This document shows positions 12,612 through 25,400 of a DNA stretch of 64,000 nucleotides, piece by piece; the first letter of the stretch is position 1, and every line of letters begins with the position of its first letter. This stretch comes from Polytrichum commune (taxonomy: Eukaryota; Streptophyta; Polytrichopsida; Polytrichales; Polytrichaceae), in NCBI GenBank assembly GCA_950295325.1, contig OX485808.1, positions 6,576,501 to 6,640,500 of the forward strand, given 5' to 3'. The notes beneath the pieces are model-generated. The model had not been told where the DNA came from, ran no database searches, and saw only the letters and a list, made by a program, of their open reading frames with translations. The position numbers and the translations under genes were made by a program.

Positions 12612-15600
12612 ATGGACAGAGATAAACAGTTGCCGGAATGCAAATTTGGTGCTGAATGTTACAGGAAGAATTCGGAGCACTTGCTAGAGTTCTGGCATCC
12701 CCCTCGAATAAAAGAGATTGTAACACCTGCTACCGAACCTCTCGTTTCTTTGCTGAATGGTACTAAACTCTCCTCTTCCCTACTGGGGCGGGTGCATTTT
12801 CTGATTTTGATTGAAGGAGCTTGAACGCAGAAAAATTCTGCATTTGAGGTGTGTGTAAACATTTACCATTATAGGGTGTGTGAAATAAGTGAGTATATAC
12901 TTGTCATGAAGTTTTACTTGTGTTAATTTGATAACATCCCACTTTTACGAGTAGGTACATACTTGAATAGCTAAAACAATTCATTTGGTACTGAAGATGC
13001 TGTATTCAGAAATTGTTCATTTGATATTGTTAAAAAAAATATCAGAATTAAGTTTCTTTCTGATCTGGTGATGTCAAAACTGTTTTCGGGAAACTTGCAA
13101 GCTTCTTCATGCATAGGCACATCCTTGGAACTTGCCTTATATACTTTAAAGCTTACATGGGAATGAGTTTCTCAGTAAGTTCTTATAGATGGGTCTTTTG
13201 CAGATACAACAAGACCAAGAGTTCACATGGTAAAGGGCATAAAAGACTTGGTGCTTCTGATGCTCATAGGTCCGCCCGGGAGTGGGAAAAGCACTTTCTG
13301 TCAGAAACTTCTTCACAATCCATCAAGGCCTTGGACTCGTGTCTGTCAGGTCCGTTCTCTTCATCTCGGGACATAATTTATTCTGGATTAAGGAACTAGA
13401 AAATGGTATCATAGCAGGCTTGGGTCTCTTGTCTAACTTTCAAGCTTGTTGCAGTGAAGTAGATGTTGCATTCTGTTGACTGGAAGTTGCAACCCTCTGT
13501 GGTCAAGCAGGATGTTATTTCAAATGGCAATCGAGGCACCAGAGTGCAATGTCTAAAATCTGCGAGCACTGCACTATCTGCAGGACACAGTGTCCTCATA
13601 GATCGCTGCAACATTGACATTGAGCAGCGAAAGGAATTCCTCCAGTTAGCAAAGGAGAGAGGCATTGAAGCTCATGCCCTGGTCCTCAATCTTCCTGTGA
13701 CTTTGTGCATTCAGCGAGCATCTCAACGCACTGGACATGAGGGTGGACTAGATGGTCCAAATGTTGGGGCTGTGGTCAATCGCGTTTCTCGCACTAGGAC
13801 GCCACCTACTTTGGGTGAAGGATTTGTGCGCATCACATATTGCCGAACTGATGCTGAAGTTGAGAAAACAGTGATACTTTACTCACAGCTACATCCTAAG
13901 GACCATCTTCCTGAAGGTGTTTTTGGAGCCAGTGTTGAGGGAGGAAAGGGCACTTTACAATCCCTTTTCCAGAATACAGGCAAGGATGTACAGGTGAACA
14001 CTGCAAATAAGCAGCCAGAATTCCATATGAATGGTTCTTTGCAGAGCTCTCAAGGATCAACGAGTCAATCTTCACAGAGCTATATGATGAATAGTCTAAA
14101 TGTTGAGAATGAAACGACAGTTGAAGGAGTTGAAAGGATGATGTTAGTCTCACAGGATGCTGGGGAGGACCTAGGGGCTAGGTCATTAGCTTTTCCATCG
14201 ATATCCACAGCAGACTTCCAGTTTGATCATGATATGGCAGCTACTGTCATGGTGGAAGCAGCTGCAACTTTCCACAAGAGTAATGAGCATCTTGGTCTCA
14301 GGCTTGTTTTTGTAGATTTGTCAGCTGACTCGGACATGCTAGCTAAGGTTCGTAGAAAGGCAGCAGAAGTGGGCGTAGACTCACTGCAGCTCCTTACACA
14401 TTCTGGGGATATCACCAAGCTTCGAACCTCTGGAGGTCCTTGGTGTAACTTCATTGCCAATGCAACAAACTGGTAATTTTTCATCAACCATTGCCCTAAG
14501 ACAGGCTAGTTTATGTTTCTACATGTCGACTGCCAGAGACTTGACAAATCGTTGCTCAATAGGAAATACTTTTCTGTCAACTTTCAAAGTAGTTGTAATC
14601 ACATATGACTGAGTTACTGCATTGCACATGTTGTTAGGCGATTGAAACCAGGTGGTGGTGGTGTAAACGCAGCCATCTTCAAAGCAGCTGGTGCAAGGTT
14701 GGAACAAGCAACCCAGGAATGTGCAAAAACTCTGAGCCCTGGAGGTGCTGTGGCAGTTCCTCTGCCCATTGCAAGCCCGCTACGAAGAGATGAAGGTGTG
14801 ACCCACGTCATACATGTTCTTGGTCCCAACATGAACCCTCTAAGACCTAATTGTCTTGCTGGAGATTACAAGCAGGGTTGCCAGATCCTACGGGCCACAT
14901 ACAATAGGCTCTTTGAAACCTTCTCATCAATTGCACAGAAGGAGAAAGTGTATGCACGTAATACTAACCTGGCATCAGTTGGGAATGGTATGAGGAAAAT
15001 CAATAGTAATGGTACCAGTTCTGTAATTGGAGGGGATTCTGGGAAAGGAAATGTGCCCAAACCAGTTCCGACAGATGCCTTTGTGATGCTGATGCAAGCA
15101 GCCAAACGGAAGGGGACTGGAGCCTTGGATCCTAAAACCAAAAGGGAGCGGCTGGCTGTGGAAGACTCAAAGACAAGAGAATTTGAGAGCAGCAAGGAGC
15201 CCACTATGATGGTCGTGAATAGTAACCAAGTTATTGCTCAAAATTCAGCTAATCCAGTCTCCGGGTAAATTCTCACCTTCTGGGCTGAGCCTCTAGGAGT
15301 TCAGGGCTGTTGCTTGCTTCACAATTCAAAGCCTTTGGTCTCTCATGAAAAAGGAACTTCTTGATGCAAGAATTGACGTGGCGAGGAACCTTGATTCTTT
15401 GCTTACATAGCTGATGGTTGAGAGGTTTGCAGACATGAAAGTGCTTCCGTGAAATCTGAGGATGGGTTGAAGAGAACTGGGGATCCTAGACCCTCCCAAC
15501 AGTGGGGATCCTGGGCTCAAGCACTGCGGGATTATGCTTTACATCCTGAACAACATTCATCGACTGTTGTACAAGTTACAGATGAAGCAGTTGTGTGTCT

Positions 15601-16774
15601 TGATAAATATGCGAAGGTGAGGAGGAGGGCCACATCAATCAGTTTGAGTTGCACTTAGATTCTATACACGGTACAATAGAGTGTCTCTTTTCGTTGCATC
15701 AAAATGGTTTTATCTTGTGCAGATACTGAGGAATGTGAATCGTGACAGGGTAAGAAGCATTTGCTGGTAGTGGCACGAAGAGATGGGCTAGATAGTATTG
15801 ACGATGTTCGTGCTGAGCATCTGCCTCTTTTGAAGCACTTGCACTCTCTTGGTGAGGCATGGGCAAGGTCATACCTAAAAGAAGACGCCATGCTTGTATT
15901 TCGCCTTGGGTATCACTCGGTAAGTGGATTCTAGTATCTTTGAGGTGCTCTCAATGTATTTGCATATCTTTCTCTTGTCGCTGCCTGCTTGGTGAATTGT
16001 GTAGTGGTCAGTTCTGAGGGTCAAAGAAAACAAGCTCTGATTTGGTCCTCATTGAAGGTCCTTATTCCTGCCTGCATTCATGGTTTTCAATCTCCCTGGT
16101 AAATGAGCACGCCTATGGCCAGTGGTTGCAGGTTCGGTGTAGTCTAGTGTTGTAATCTTGTCTCTGATTCTCAGATCCCACAATCAAAGGGGTGAATTGC
16201 TAGTGGTGATGGACATGTCGAAACAAAAAACAGCTTTCAACAGTGGTCTCACAAAGAACTGGAATCCATTGTTGAGATACGCTGTCTTTTGAATTATCAC
16301 CTCACATCTTTTTTAGAAATTTCTCAGACAGAGTCAATTGTGTCACCAAGTAGGGTTACATGTAAATTTCAGTACTTCTGAGGTCTCTATTATATGCCCT
16401 TATTGGAGTCATTCCCTGAAGATTTTGTTTCTTGTTTTCACTGGTCTCAGGTACCATCAATGCGCCAGCTGCATATGCATGTGATTAGTCAGGACTTTGA
16501 CTCTCCAAATCTCAAGAACAAGAAACATTGGAATTCTTTCACAACGGGATTTTTCCGGGATTCTCAAGATATTTTAGCCGAGGTTGAAGAAAGAGGTCGA
16601 GTTAGACCCTGCAATTCTGAAGCAGAAGGTAAATATTTGGGTATGGAACTTCGGTGCCATCGCTGCCGGAGTGCCCAACCAAATCTGCCAAGGCTCAAGG
16701 CTCACTTGCAGTCCTGCAAGTCCACACTGCAATGCCCTTACCTTTTGACTTCCTCGAAGACTGCCCCACTGTAA
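12612..16774 (+). CDS. Aprataxin-like DNA-repair protein: PBZ, PNKP-like kinase, macro, HIT, zinc finger
   Basis: Exons: 12612-12759, 13204-13349, 13511-14472, 14638-15264, 15433-15616, 15749-15919, 16451-16774. All junctions are GT-AG and phases agree, giving 853 residues. The domain order matches the plant aprataxin-like protein of Arabidopsis called bHLH140, which despite its name is a repair-type protein. Residues 10-30 (CKFGAECYRKN...FWHP; C10, C16, H23, H29) fit the PBZ poly(ADP-ribose)-binding zinc finger. GPPGSGKST at 72-80 is a Walker A loop of the PNKP-like kinase. A macro domain spans about 300-480 (block RLKPGGGGVNAAIFKAAG). The HIT domain spans about 690-780 with QLHMHVIS at 752-759; here Q takes the place of the first His of the animal HxHxHxx motif, as I recall for the plant protein. 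A CxxC...HxxxC finger (C815, C818, H831, C835) closes it. Inferred role: removing 5'-AMP from aborted ligation ends in the nucleus, with ADP-ribose recognition. The start Met is the first in frame with PBZ but upstream exons are possible. Confidence 0.9.
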
Positions 16775-16957
16775 ATCATCTCTGGATGCTTTAAGGGTAG
16801 TTTTTTTAAGACCTTCTACAACACTCAGGCTCCTAATTGATAATGTAAATTGTTTGATATTATTACACCAACGCTCCTGTTTGAGCAGGAGTCATAAAGT
16901 AATCAGGAACAATACTAAACTTCTCATGCCTCCAGATATTGCATTGACATCCAAGTG

Positions 16958-16996
16958 TTAAGATGTAATAAAAATAGTTAAGATGTAATAAAAATG
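16958..16996 (+). terminator. Candidate polyadenylation signals in a short tandem repeat
   Basis: A 19-20 bp unit, TTAAGATGTAATAAAAATAG, occurs twice in tandem, giving AATAAA at 16967-16972 and 16987-16992. This lies about 190 bp after the aprataxin-like stop codon, a plausible 3' UTR end. Confidence 0.45.
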
Positions 16997-17107
16997 GCTT
17001 GGACCTGTGCATATGAATTTTATATAACTTTTATGTGGCCCCCCTGGTAGTCCAAGCCAGGCTGGAACAGTGGGCAACGGGTGAAGAGAGGTGGGGTGAT
17101 TGCTGCG

Positions 17108-17202
17108 CTACCTCTGAAAGGAAGTACTGTAATTTTCTCCCTTGTGTAAAGTGGCTACCTTCTGAAAGGAAGTACTTTAATTTTCTCCCTTGTGTAAAGT
17201 GA
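17108..17202. repeat. Tandem duplication of about 47 bp
   Basis: Two nearly identical copies, each containing CTGAAAGGAAGTACT and TTTTCTCCCTTGTGTAAAGT, lie head to tail. It is downstream of the aprataxin-like gene, probably non-coding. Confidence 0.85.
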
Positions 17203-17689
17203 ATATCCGATGATCATGAAGTGGATGTCTTGTGATGTTGTGCTAGTCACAGCCATCCAGAGCTAATGATCATCAAACAAGTATGTTGCAATGTTCTTTG
17301 TGCTGTGACGACATAATGTGCGGCTCTATACCAGTGTATGGGGTGGCCCAACTGCTTATGAAATTGAATTTTAGTTAAGCCTTCTATTTGTGAGACATTT
17401 AAAATACATGTCTCATGTACTTATTGATATATCACTCAAACCTGAGACTAGTACAAGAATACTTTTTGTCATTCTGGTGCAAAAACAACTCAAATATGAA
17501 ATGTGTACTAGTTTTTCCAATTTAAGATCAGACATGAAGGCCTTGCTTCCATCTTCCATGACCTCTACCAATAACTCTTCAACAAGGGTTGGTTTGAACA
17601 TTTGGTCACTAAATATAATTCAAGTCATACTATCACCATTTGCCAAGGTGTGTTCCATGACATGCTGTAAGGTCAGTATGTGGCCATAT

Positions 17690-18050
17690 TATGGGCACTT
17701 TCAACTCCACACAATTTCTACTGTTGGATTGGATTCGGAATTGTTCCATTTGGTTAGCAAATGCAAATCACAAAGATTGTTATTTCAGTTTTAGAATCAA
17801 GGGTGAGATGCAAAAGATATAAGAGGTCAATGTGAAGATTCTTTTTTTGTTTAAACAATCACATTGCATACACTAAAGAACTAAGACTTGTATCTATATT
17901 ACGAGCACATAGTCCAATCACATCATGACACATGTGTTTTTAATGTTTGTTCTTAACTAGTAGCCTTGCCTTATAGAATGCGACTCATATGATATAGGTG
18001 TCCAATCAAGAAGAGTGACTACATAAGGCACACATACCTTATAAAGATAC
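17690..18050. repeat. Dispersed repeat, family C
   Basis: About 350 bp aligns with 30490-30870 inside a SEC3 intron. Shared blocks include GCAAATCACAAAGATTGTTA, GAGATGCAAAAGATATAAGA and ACATAGTCCAATCACATCA. The 3' part also resembles 34080-34190. No coding capacity is seen. It is probably a non-autonomous transposon of unknown class. Confidence 0.7.
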
Positions 18051-18076
18051 AAAGGTACAAAGATGGAGAACACATA

Positions 18077-18843
18077 CAATCTAACCTTGTTAATACGACA
18101 CTCGTTTATACAACACCTCAATATTACGACACATTTTTGTGAGACCGAACTTTTTAGTTCAAAACTCTTCTTTTTTATACGACTACAACCACTCGATAAT
18201 GCGAAACTTAGAATCTCCCTTTTGTCATATTAAAGAGGTAGTTAATACTAAAATTCCTTACATCTATGTTATGTACATCTAAAATGCATCCATTTTCACT
18301 TGGGAACTACTTGGGAACTTCACTTATCATTGGGAACTTAATGAGAATTAGGGTTACTAGTGTAGAATGGACATGGTTAGGGTTAGAGTGGCCTCCTATC
18401 TAGTATGTTGCTTTGTACACGGGTGATATAGAATCACCAGGATCTTGATGCTAAACGTCATGCATCATTGTTGTCTAGTCTCTTATTAAAAAACTCTTTA
18501 TATTTTGATGTTAATGAAATTATTAGTTTTCAAAAGTTAGTAGGGAGTTTAGATAAGATGATAGTTGCTAACTTGGGTAGGCAACATCAGAGATCTTTGG
18601 ACTTCTATTTCAAGAGTTCTTGAGAATATTTGTATTTGTTTGGAGTTATAAGTTATTACTTCATATCACCTATATTGCTTAAACTCGTTGTATATATTTT
18701 TAAGCTCATATTACTTATGTTTTCATATTCCCTCAATAATACGACAACTTTACACCATTTGTCATATTAAGGAGAAGACAACACCTCAATATTACGACTT
18801 TTTTGTGTGTTTCCCAACGTGTCATACCAAAGAGGGAGAACAG
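18077..18843. mobile_element. pogo/Tigger-like terminal repeat cluster, non-autonomous
   Basis: The left end CAATCTAACCTTGTTAATACG follows a TA dinucleotide, and the right end, read in reverse, is CTGTTCTCCCTCTTTGGTATG, followed by TA. Such ends, rich in 'AATACGAC' phrases, resemble pogo/Tigger elements, which duplicate TA. Inner copies of the same ends (GTCATATTAAAGAGGTAG near 18225, and CCTCAATAATACGAC near 18731) and a direct repeat of ACAACACCTCAATATTACGA (18110 and 18779) suggest nested or rearranged copies. No transposase is present. The exact limits are tentative. Confidence 0.5.
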
Positions 18844-19490
18844 TACTTGGGTGTGTCAATTGTTTGTCAGATGACTTTCTAGCCTCAGTGTCTGCTTAGA
18901 GTACCTATGTGCCCAACTGAAGAGAACATGAAGACTTGTTTAAGCTGTGCAAATTTGTGGGAAACTCCAAAACCCAGACTAAGACCAGTCTGACATGCCT
19001 GTGGGTGAAATTCATCATGTGGGTAAAAAAAATGCAGGCTTGAACAACATCAATATTAAACTTTTTTTGAATGTTGGAAGCTGCTGTTCCTCTTTATGGT
19101 TACAAATTTTGTACAGTATGCCAGCCCCTGATGGGCTTATTGGTATGAAGATATCAAAGAGGTCTATGTCTACAGATCTTGAATAATTGTGTCAAAGAGA
19201 TTGACATTTCTTAACCTCTTGTGTGCCAGATAATTTTTGGGACAGCTACCTATTTTCACATTGCTCTCAGCTTGTCTGCCATGCAGTAGCTTTAGGATAC
19301 TAAAACTAAACTTTTATTTGGGACTCTCACAGATTAATTACCTGTCACCGGAGTAGACTCACCTCAATAGTCATGTTTCTTTCTGAAGGCCAGGGAAGGT
19401 TGGACCCTATGAACAGAGGTTTAATATAAGCACTTTCTACAAATGAAAGGTCTCTAAGGGCTTACTTCATTATTGGGTTACCTTTCTCTC
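18844..19490. other. Convergent intergenic gap downstream of SEC3
   Basis: No gene is recognisable. It contains the 3' UTR of the minus-strand SEC3 gene, but I did not identify its poly(A) site with confidence. Confidence 0.5.
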
Positions 19491-22400
19491 TTAATCAAGA
19501 ACTCCAACTGAGTCTAAGATTGCCTTCATTTCTGTTGATGAAGGGCTCAGAGGTTCCTCTCTGTAACACTTTTGTAAGAGCTCTTCCAGCGACCTGTATT
19601 TCTCCATAAAGACATCCTGCAGCCAATGCACAAACATCATTGCTTTAGACTGTGCTGGTCTCTGTTGGTCCATTCTATGGACTTGGACACACAAACCTGC
19701 ATACAGAGAAGAATGAAAGTAGACATGTAGATGACACCTCACGACTATGTGATGTATGAATTATGCCCAAGTTACAAATTACCTCTAAGAACAAATTGGT
19801 TTAGCACACAACTGGGTAGTAAATCATAACCCAATTTAAAATGTAATTCAATATTAACCCACTATTCAATTTCCTCATGTAATAGAGTTATCCTGTAAGT
19901 TAATGGGACTTTTCATTGAGAGTTCGTCCCCCATAATTTCCCTTTGATTTTTTGCATGCAAAATCAATAATTTCTTTCCACTTGTGGTACTTGCTTGGAG
20001 TAAAGTCTGTTTGGATTCTAATGAAGAGCACACTATTTTGGTTCTATGAGAGCACCTCTTGCCATGCCAAATTAAGTTTGACCCTCTATGAACCGATATA
20101 GAATGTTCTTCATTCAAATCTCCACAACTAACTCCAAGAATGCATCGAAAACCTATTAAACTTGGAAGAGTGTTGTGCACAAAAACTGGGGCAAAACAAC
20201 CAACTGTTGAGTTGAGGGAGAACCTTCTGGCCCCAAAATTTGGAAAATTCAGAATTATCAAACTGCTGTTGAAATAGTTGACAAGTTATGTGACAATGAA
20301 CATGATGTTTAGATATGAAGTTTGAAGCTTACTAGCATGCTATCATGAGGGGTGACCCTCATGTCAAAAGATTCTAAGTGCCAAACGTGAGGGAGGGTCA
20401 TGTCTAGAATCCTTTTCTTTAGTCAGGAGAAATGAGGGGCAAAACAACATCGTACCTTAAATTTCGTATTCCATAGCATGGGCAACAATTCTTGGCGGTG
20501 AAGGCTTTTCTGCATCCGCTTGTATGTAGTGTGCAAGGATTTCTCCACCTGTAATGCCACATTTCGCAGCTTAGCTCTGGACTAGAGCCAGAGCTATTTG
20601 CAAAATATTGAGTGCTCTAGACCAAAATTGGAAGTACTCAGAACACATTGACAAATCCTCAACCATCCATTTGCCTACACATTTCTAGGTGAGAATTGCA
20701 TATCATTCATCAAAATAATTTGGACCACCTTTGCTTATAGAAGGCACCACAATTAGATTATTTCCAATGACAGTACGTCTTCTTGGCACTTGCCCAGAGT
20801 GTGTTACTCAAGATCTGATGAGGCTCAAGGCCCAGGGGGTCACTTCCTTGTAAAAATAGACCACCTGAGATAAAGGGGGAATTTTTAGGGGGCCTATGAG
20901 GTAATGCTCATATTCATGGGATGCTCTGCATATTAAATTTATATTCTTAAACTAAACCTAATAGAGTTATCCTTTAACTCAACCGGAGTTTTAGTAGGGA
21001 GTTGGTTGTTTCGCATGCATAACTTTCCATGTTCAGTAAGTTGTGGGTGCATGCTTGGAGTCAATGTGGAGGTTTGAGCGAAGAACCTTCCATATTAGTT
21101 CATTGGGTACCAAACTCATTTTTGGCATGCCAAGATGAGAAAATGAGAAAATGAGATGCCAAAATGAGTTTGGTACCCAATGAACTAATATGGAAGGTTC
21201 TTCGCTCAAACCTCCACATTGACTCCAAGCATGCACCCACAACTTACTGAACATGGAAAGTTATGCATGCGAAACAACCAACTCCCTACTAAAACTCCAG
21301 TTGAGTTAAAGGATAACTCTAATATATTCTCAAAATTCTCAAAATGATCTAGTTGCAAAATTCAATACCCTAAATATTTCTAAATGTTTATTATGTTACT
21401 CTGAAACATTCAATAGGACCTTATCTTTTATCTCACATAAAATTCTATTTAGCGGGTCAAGGGCGACTTACTCCTGACATACTGGCCCTCAAAGTCTTTC
21501 GTAGATCTGTTTTGGTGAATCCTACTGTTGATGGCACCTGCAAAGATGGAATATTAAGAGCCACCAAAAAATCCATTCCAAAAGAAATACATGAATTTTG
21601 CAACCAGAGGAAACAAGATCATATACTTCTTTGTCACTCCAAGTTTACATCCTTAGTGGAATGCATCATCTATTTTAGCAACCTTACATTCACTTGGCAC
21701 CAAATATTCTTATCTGATGAAATCATCGTAACCAACCCAAAAAAGGTATGTAGAAAGCAGACCTGTTCAGGTTCCACTGATAGCAGCAGATTCTCCACCT
21801 TTTGACCAAACATAAATAGCCTTTCAAATTGCTGCAAACAATCATTCCACCATGCAACAATAAATGCCTCCACAACTACATGTTATGCAAACAAGAACTT
21901 AACATCAACTGCAACTCCTGGGGAGGTCACTCGTTAGATACTAAGAGCTATCACGCAAAATATAGGGTGGAATAAAATCTAAAGGATTAAAAGTTATAAA
22001 AAAATAAACATAGATATAGGATACTAGAAATTTGTTTACGAGAATATACTAGGTATATTCGAAAAGTATTCATCAAATATATGAAATATCACATGAATAT
22101 GCGCATACTTCATAATCCCCCTCAAAATACTCCTTTATTGCACGTGGTTCATATCACTACAAAGGTGTTAACCCCCCCCCCCCCCCCCCCGGGCTGCAAC
22201 TCTAGATCTGCTGCCTTCACCATTGCAGCTTGACAGTGATTTATGGCCTCACTGATAGTCTCATTCTCTTGTTAAACCATTTTGATGTCTCAATAAGTAC
22301 TTGTAATGCGTCTTCAACCCTGTAAGAGTTCCTGAGGTTATAACTCTTCGTTGAGGTTGTACAGAATTTTTTATGTTCTTGGGTTTGTTAGGTTATTAGT

Positions 22401-25400
22401 TACACATCTTAGGCTTCTGTACTAGATGTAAAAGATTCAAAAAGAAAGAGAAAGTAAAATGGTGGACGCACATAGTTGATCATGGTGTGCACAAATCTGA
22501 GGCATGCTTGCTCATAAGCATCGGTAGCTTGGTTGTAGAAATTTTCTAGTGCAGGAACCACAGATGCAAGCTCATAAATCCTGCATTTAAACTCAGCATT
22601 AAGTGCTGATATTTTGACACAGCTTTGAAACAAGCAACCAGTATCCTGATTATCAATGCAATGCAATTCAAAGCTGAGATAGGGAGGTTAGAGATATAAC
22701 AAGAAACCTGTCTTGTAAAGCAGCATAATTCTCGAGTAAAAAAACGTCCAGGTTTACTCTAGTTTCAACCTTGGCAAAATTTTCAATAACTGTGAAAATG
22801 GTAGGCCCCTGTTCAAGGTCAACCACAAATCAGTTCATGTTACTCATGCAAAATCCAAGATGATTTTGGATAGGCCTAGTGCTTATCTTTGACTGTTTGG
22901 GGTGGTCATGAGTCACCTGCTGTATCTGTGAACTATAAAATATTATTTCTTGCTTTCTGTTGTCCAAAAGACCACCTGGAGAGAGTGCTACACCATTTAT
23001 GGTATTTAGTGTCACTTGCTATTCAGAGTTAAGGCCATGCTACACATTTTTACATTAGAATGTTAGCTTTTATCAAGAAAAGTCGTATTTGTTCTATATT
23101 GATGTTCAGACAACCTGTTTGACCTTTTTCAGTAAAATCTGAAATTGCCAAGAATTAATAACATGGCGTGATCCACACAGGAAATGCACTAAATACCATA
23201 ACAGTGTAGACTCTGGTCTTTGATTGATATGAAACCTACCAGTGTTTCATAGGCGGAGTCAACCAATGTTCTTGAGTCCTGCCCGATGAGTTCTTCCAAG
23301 AATCCTGCAAGATTTGCAAACCTGCACCAGCCACTCACATCAGATTGGAAGGCCAGGAGAAGAGTTGCTATACAGAAAAAAGAAAAAGGAAGGGGTAAAA
23401 AAGGATAATGGATATATTTGCAAACAGTAGCATGAATTATAGAGCACCTTCGTCCGCAGGCTATTGCCTGAATCAAGAGGTGGACTCTTTCTAACGGCCG
23501 GAACCGGGGCAGCTTTATCACCGATTGTTTCTCCCCTACTGAGCTCATTAAGCCCATCGGTACCTACTCTTAAGAATCTTTCTTCCAGAATTTGTATATT
23601 TGGAGAGAGAGAGAGAGAGAGGCTTACTTATGTATGCAGGAGAGCACTCCTGAAGGACTCTTAGTGTTGTCTCTCGCAAATTGATTATTGGCATCGGTGA
23701 CACACTGCTCATGCATCCAACCCAGACCGGCGTGTTAGCACGAGGATTCGCAGAAAGCCTAACCCTGCCGAAAGCCTAAAATTGGAGCTCAGAATGCACA
23801 CATTGATTGATCAACCAGAAAGTCTCAGCAAAATGAGCTCTTCTCATATGCTAATGCAGGTTCTTAAGAGAGTCATAAATGCACATAAATTCAAGTCAAG
23901 CCACACTAATTGGAAGCAGACCTGGTTGAAGTTTCCCTGGATCCGGGTTTGAAGGTTGTCCAGTAAGCGGCGGACAAACTCAGCAGCATCGGCCTTGTGG
24001 GTACTAGAGAGGTAGAGCGCAGTGACGCCTTGCATAAGTATACAGCTCCAAGGATCTACTCTGTGTGCCCAGTCCACAATAACATAGAAGTCTTCCTGCA
24101 CACCACCATTTCCTTTTGGTCACTAAATTGCTGTGGAGGTAAATTACCTTATCATACCAGGATCACAAAGGATGTCCATGTTTTACATTGAAATTCAGTA
24201 GTGGGTTTACTCCAGAAATCTTGTGCCTATGATGAATTATTCCCAACAGAATTTCGAAGTAGTTCTCATTAGCTTCTGCTTGAGGGACCGCGATGGTTTA
24301 GGGGCTAGCTCCTTATTTTTCCTTAGAGGTGGTTGGAGTTGCAAATATGAATGTGTAAGACTTAACGGAGAAGCCAGTGCGTTATGCCTTTCTCCCTCTT
24401 CTTGAATCCAAGCAACCAAGGCGGTGCAAATTAGAGATTGCTGTCCTAGACCAGAATTATGAATCAGAAAAATCAGGAAAATTTGTATCTCCTACGTGGC
24501 ACTCCGTTGCTAGTCAAACTGAAGGATGAACCTTCAAATTTAGCAAAATGGGTAGTGTCAGGGAAGCGATTCCGGTCCTGCTTGATTGACAAGGTGGCAA
24601 TCAAAATTAGCAAACATGGTGTGTGCCCGCCCACACATCTGCAATTCAACGCCAGATTCGTAAGTCTGTACCTGTATTCCATCTAGAAGCTCTTGTAGAG
24701 ATTGGTTCAAAGCCTCCAATTCTGCAGGTGATCGTTGGGCTGCACCATCGAAGAGAGGAATGAGAAGCACTTCAATGACATGTTCCTCAGAAACAACGTG
24801 CTGTAAAGCCAACATCGTGCAATAATTTCACAATCTTGATGCAAAATCTTGTAGGTTGTGCGGATTTGAGAATGTAAATTATGTGCACTTAGAGAAGTGG
24901 AAGTATCCTTCATCAGCTACATGAAAACTGTATAAGAAGAAAGTATTATAAAGCGGCTAGAATTCAAAGAGCGGGAATTTGCCCACTTGCAAACTCTTAA
25001 GCAGTACTCATAATCACTAATGAGTATGGAAAATTATTGCACTCACTAGCCTTAGTATGGACGACATCCAGAGAAATATCATCCTCGTCATAGTCATCGT
25101 CACCCACTAATTGAGGAGCCAAAGGCTTCACGTCAAAACACATGAAAGAAGCAAAGAACGAGCTCTGCAATGTAAACATCGAATCCTGTGAGTGAAATTT
25201 ATTCTTAAGACTTAGTGTGAAATAAAGAAATGAGGCCCACAAGAAAGATTTTCAAGGGAGATTCATGAAGATACCCTAGTTAAGAAGATGCATCTGGAGG
25301 GTTAATTTTTAAATTGTTAACCTATATTTGTACAGCTTTCAAGTATGTGGATGAAAACTGACTAGGTAATAAATGCAGCAATACACAACAGTACTTGCTG

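Noticed and set aside
14227-15204. Minus-strand frames opposite exons 3 and 4 of the aprataxin-like gene
   Set aside because: Shadows of the real coding frame, without domain similarity.
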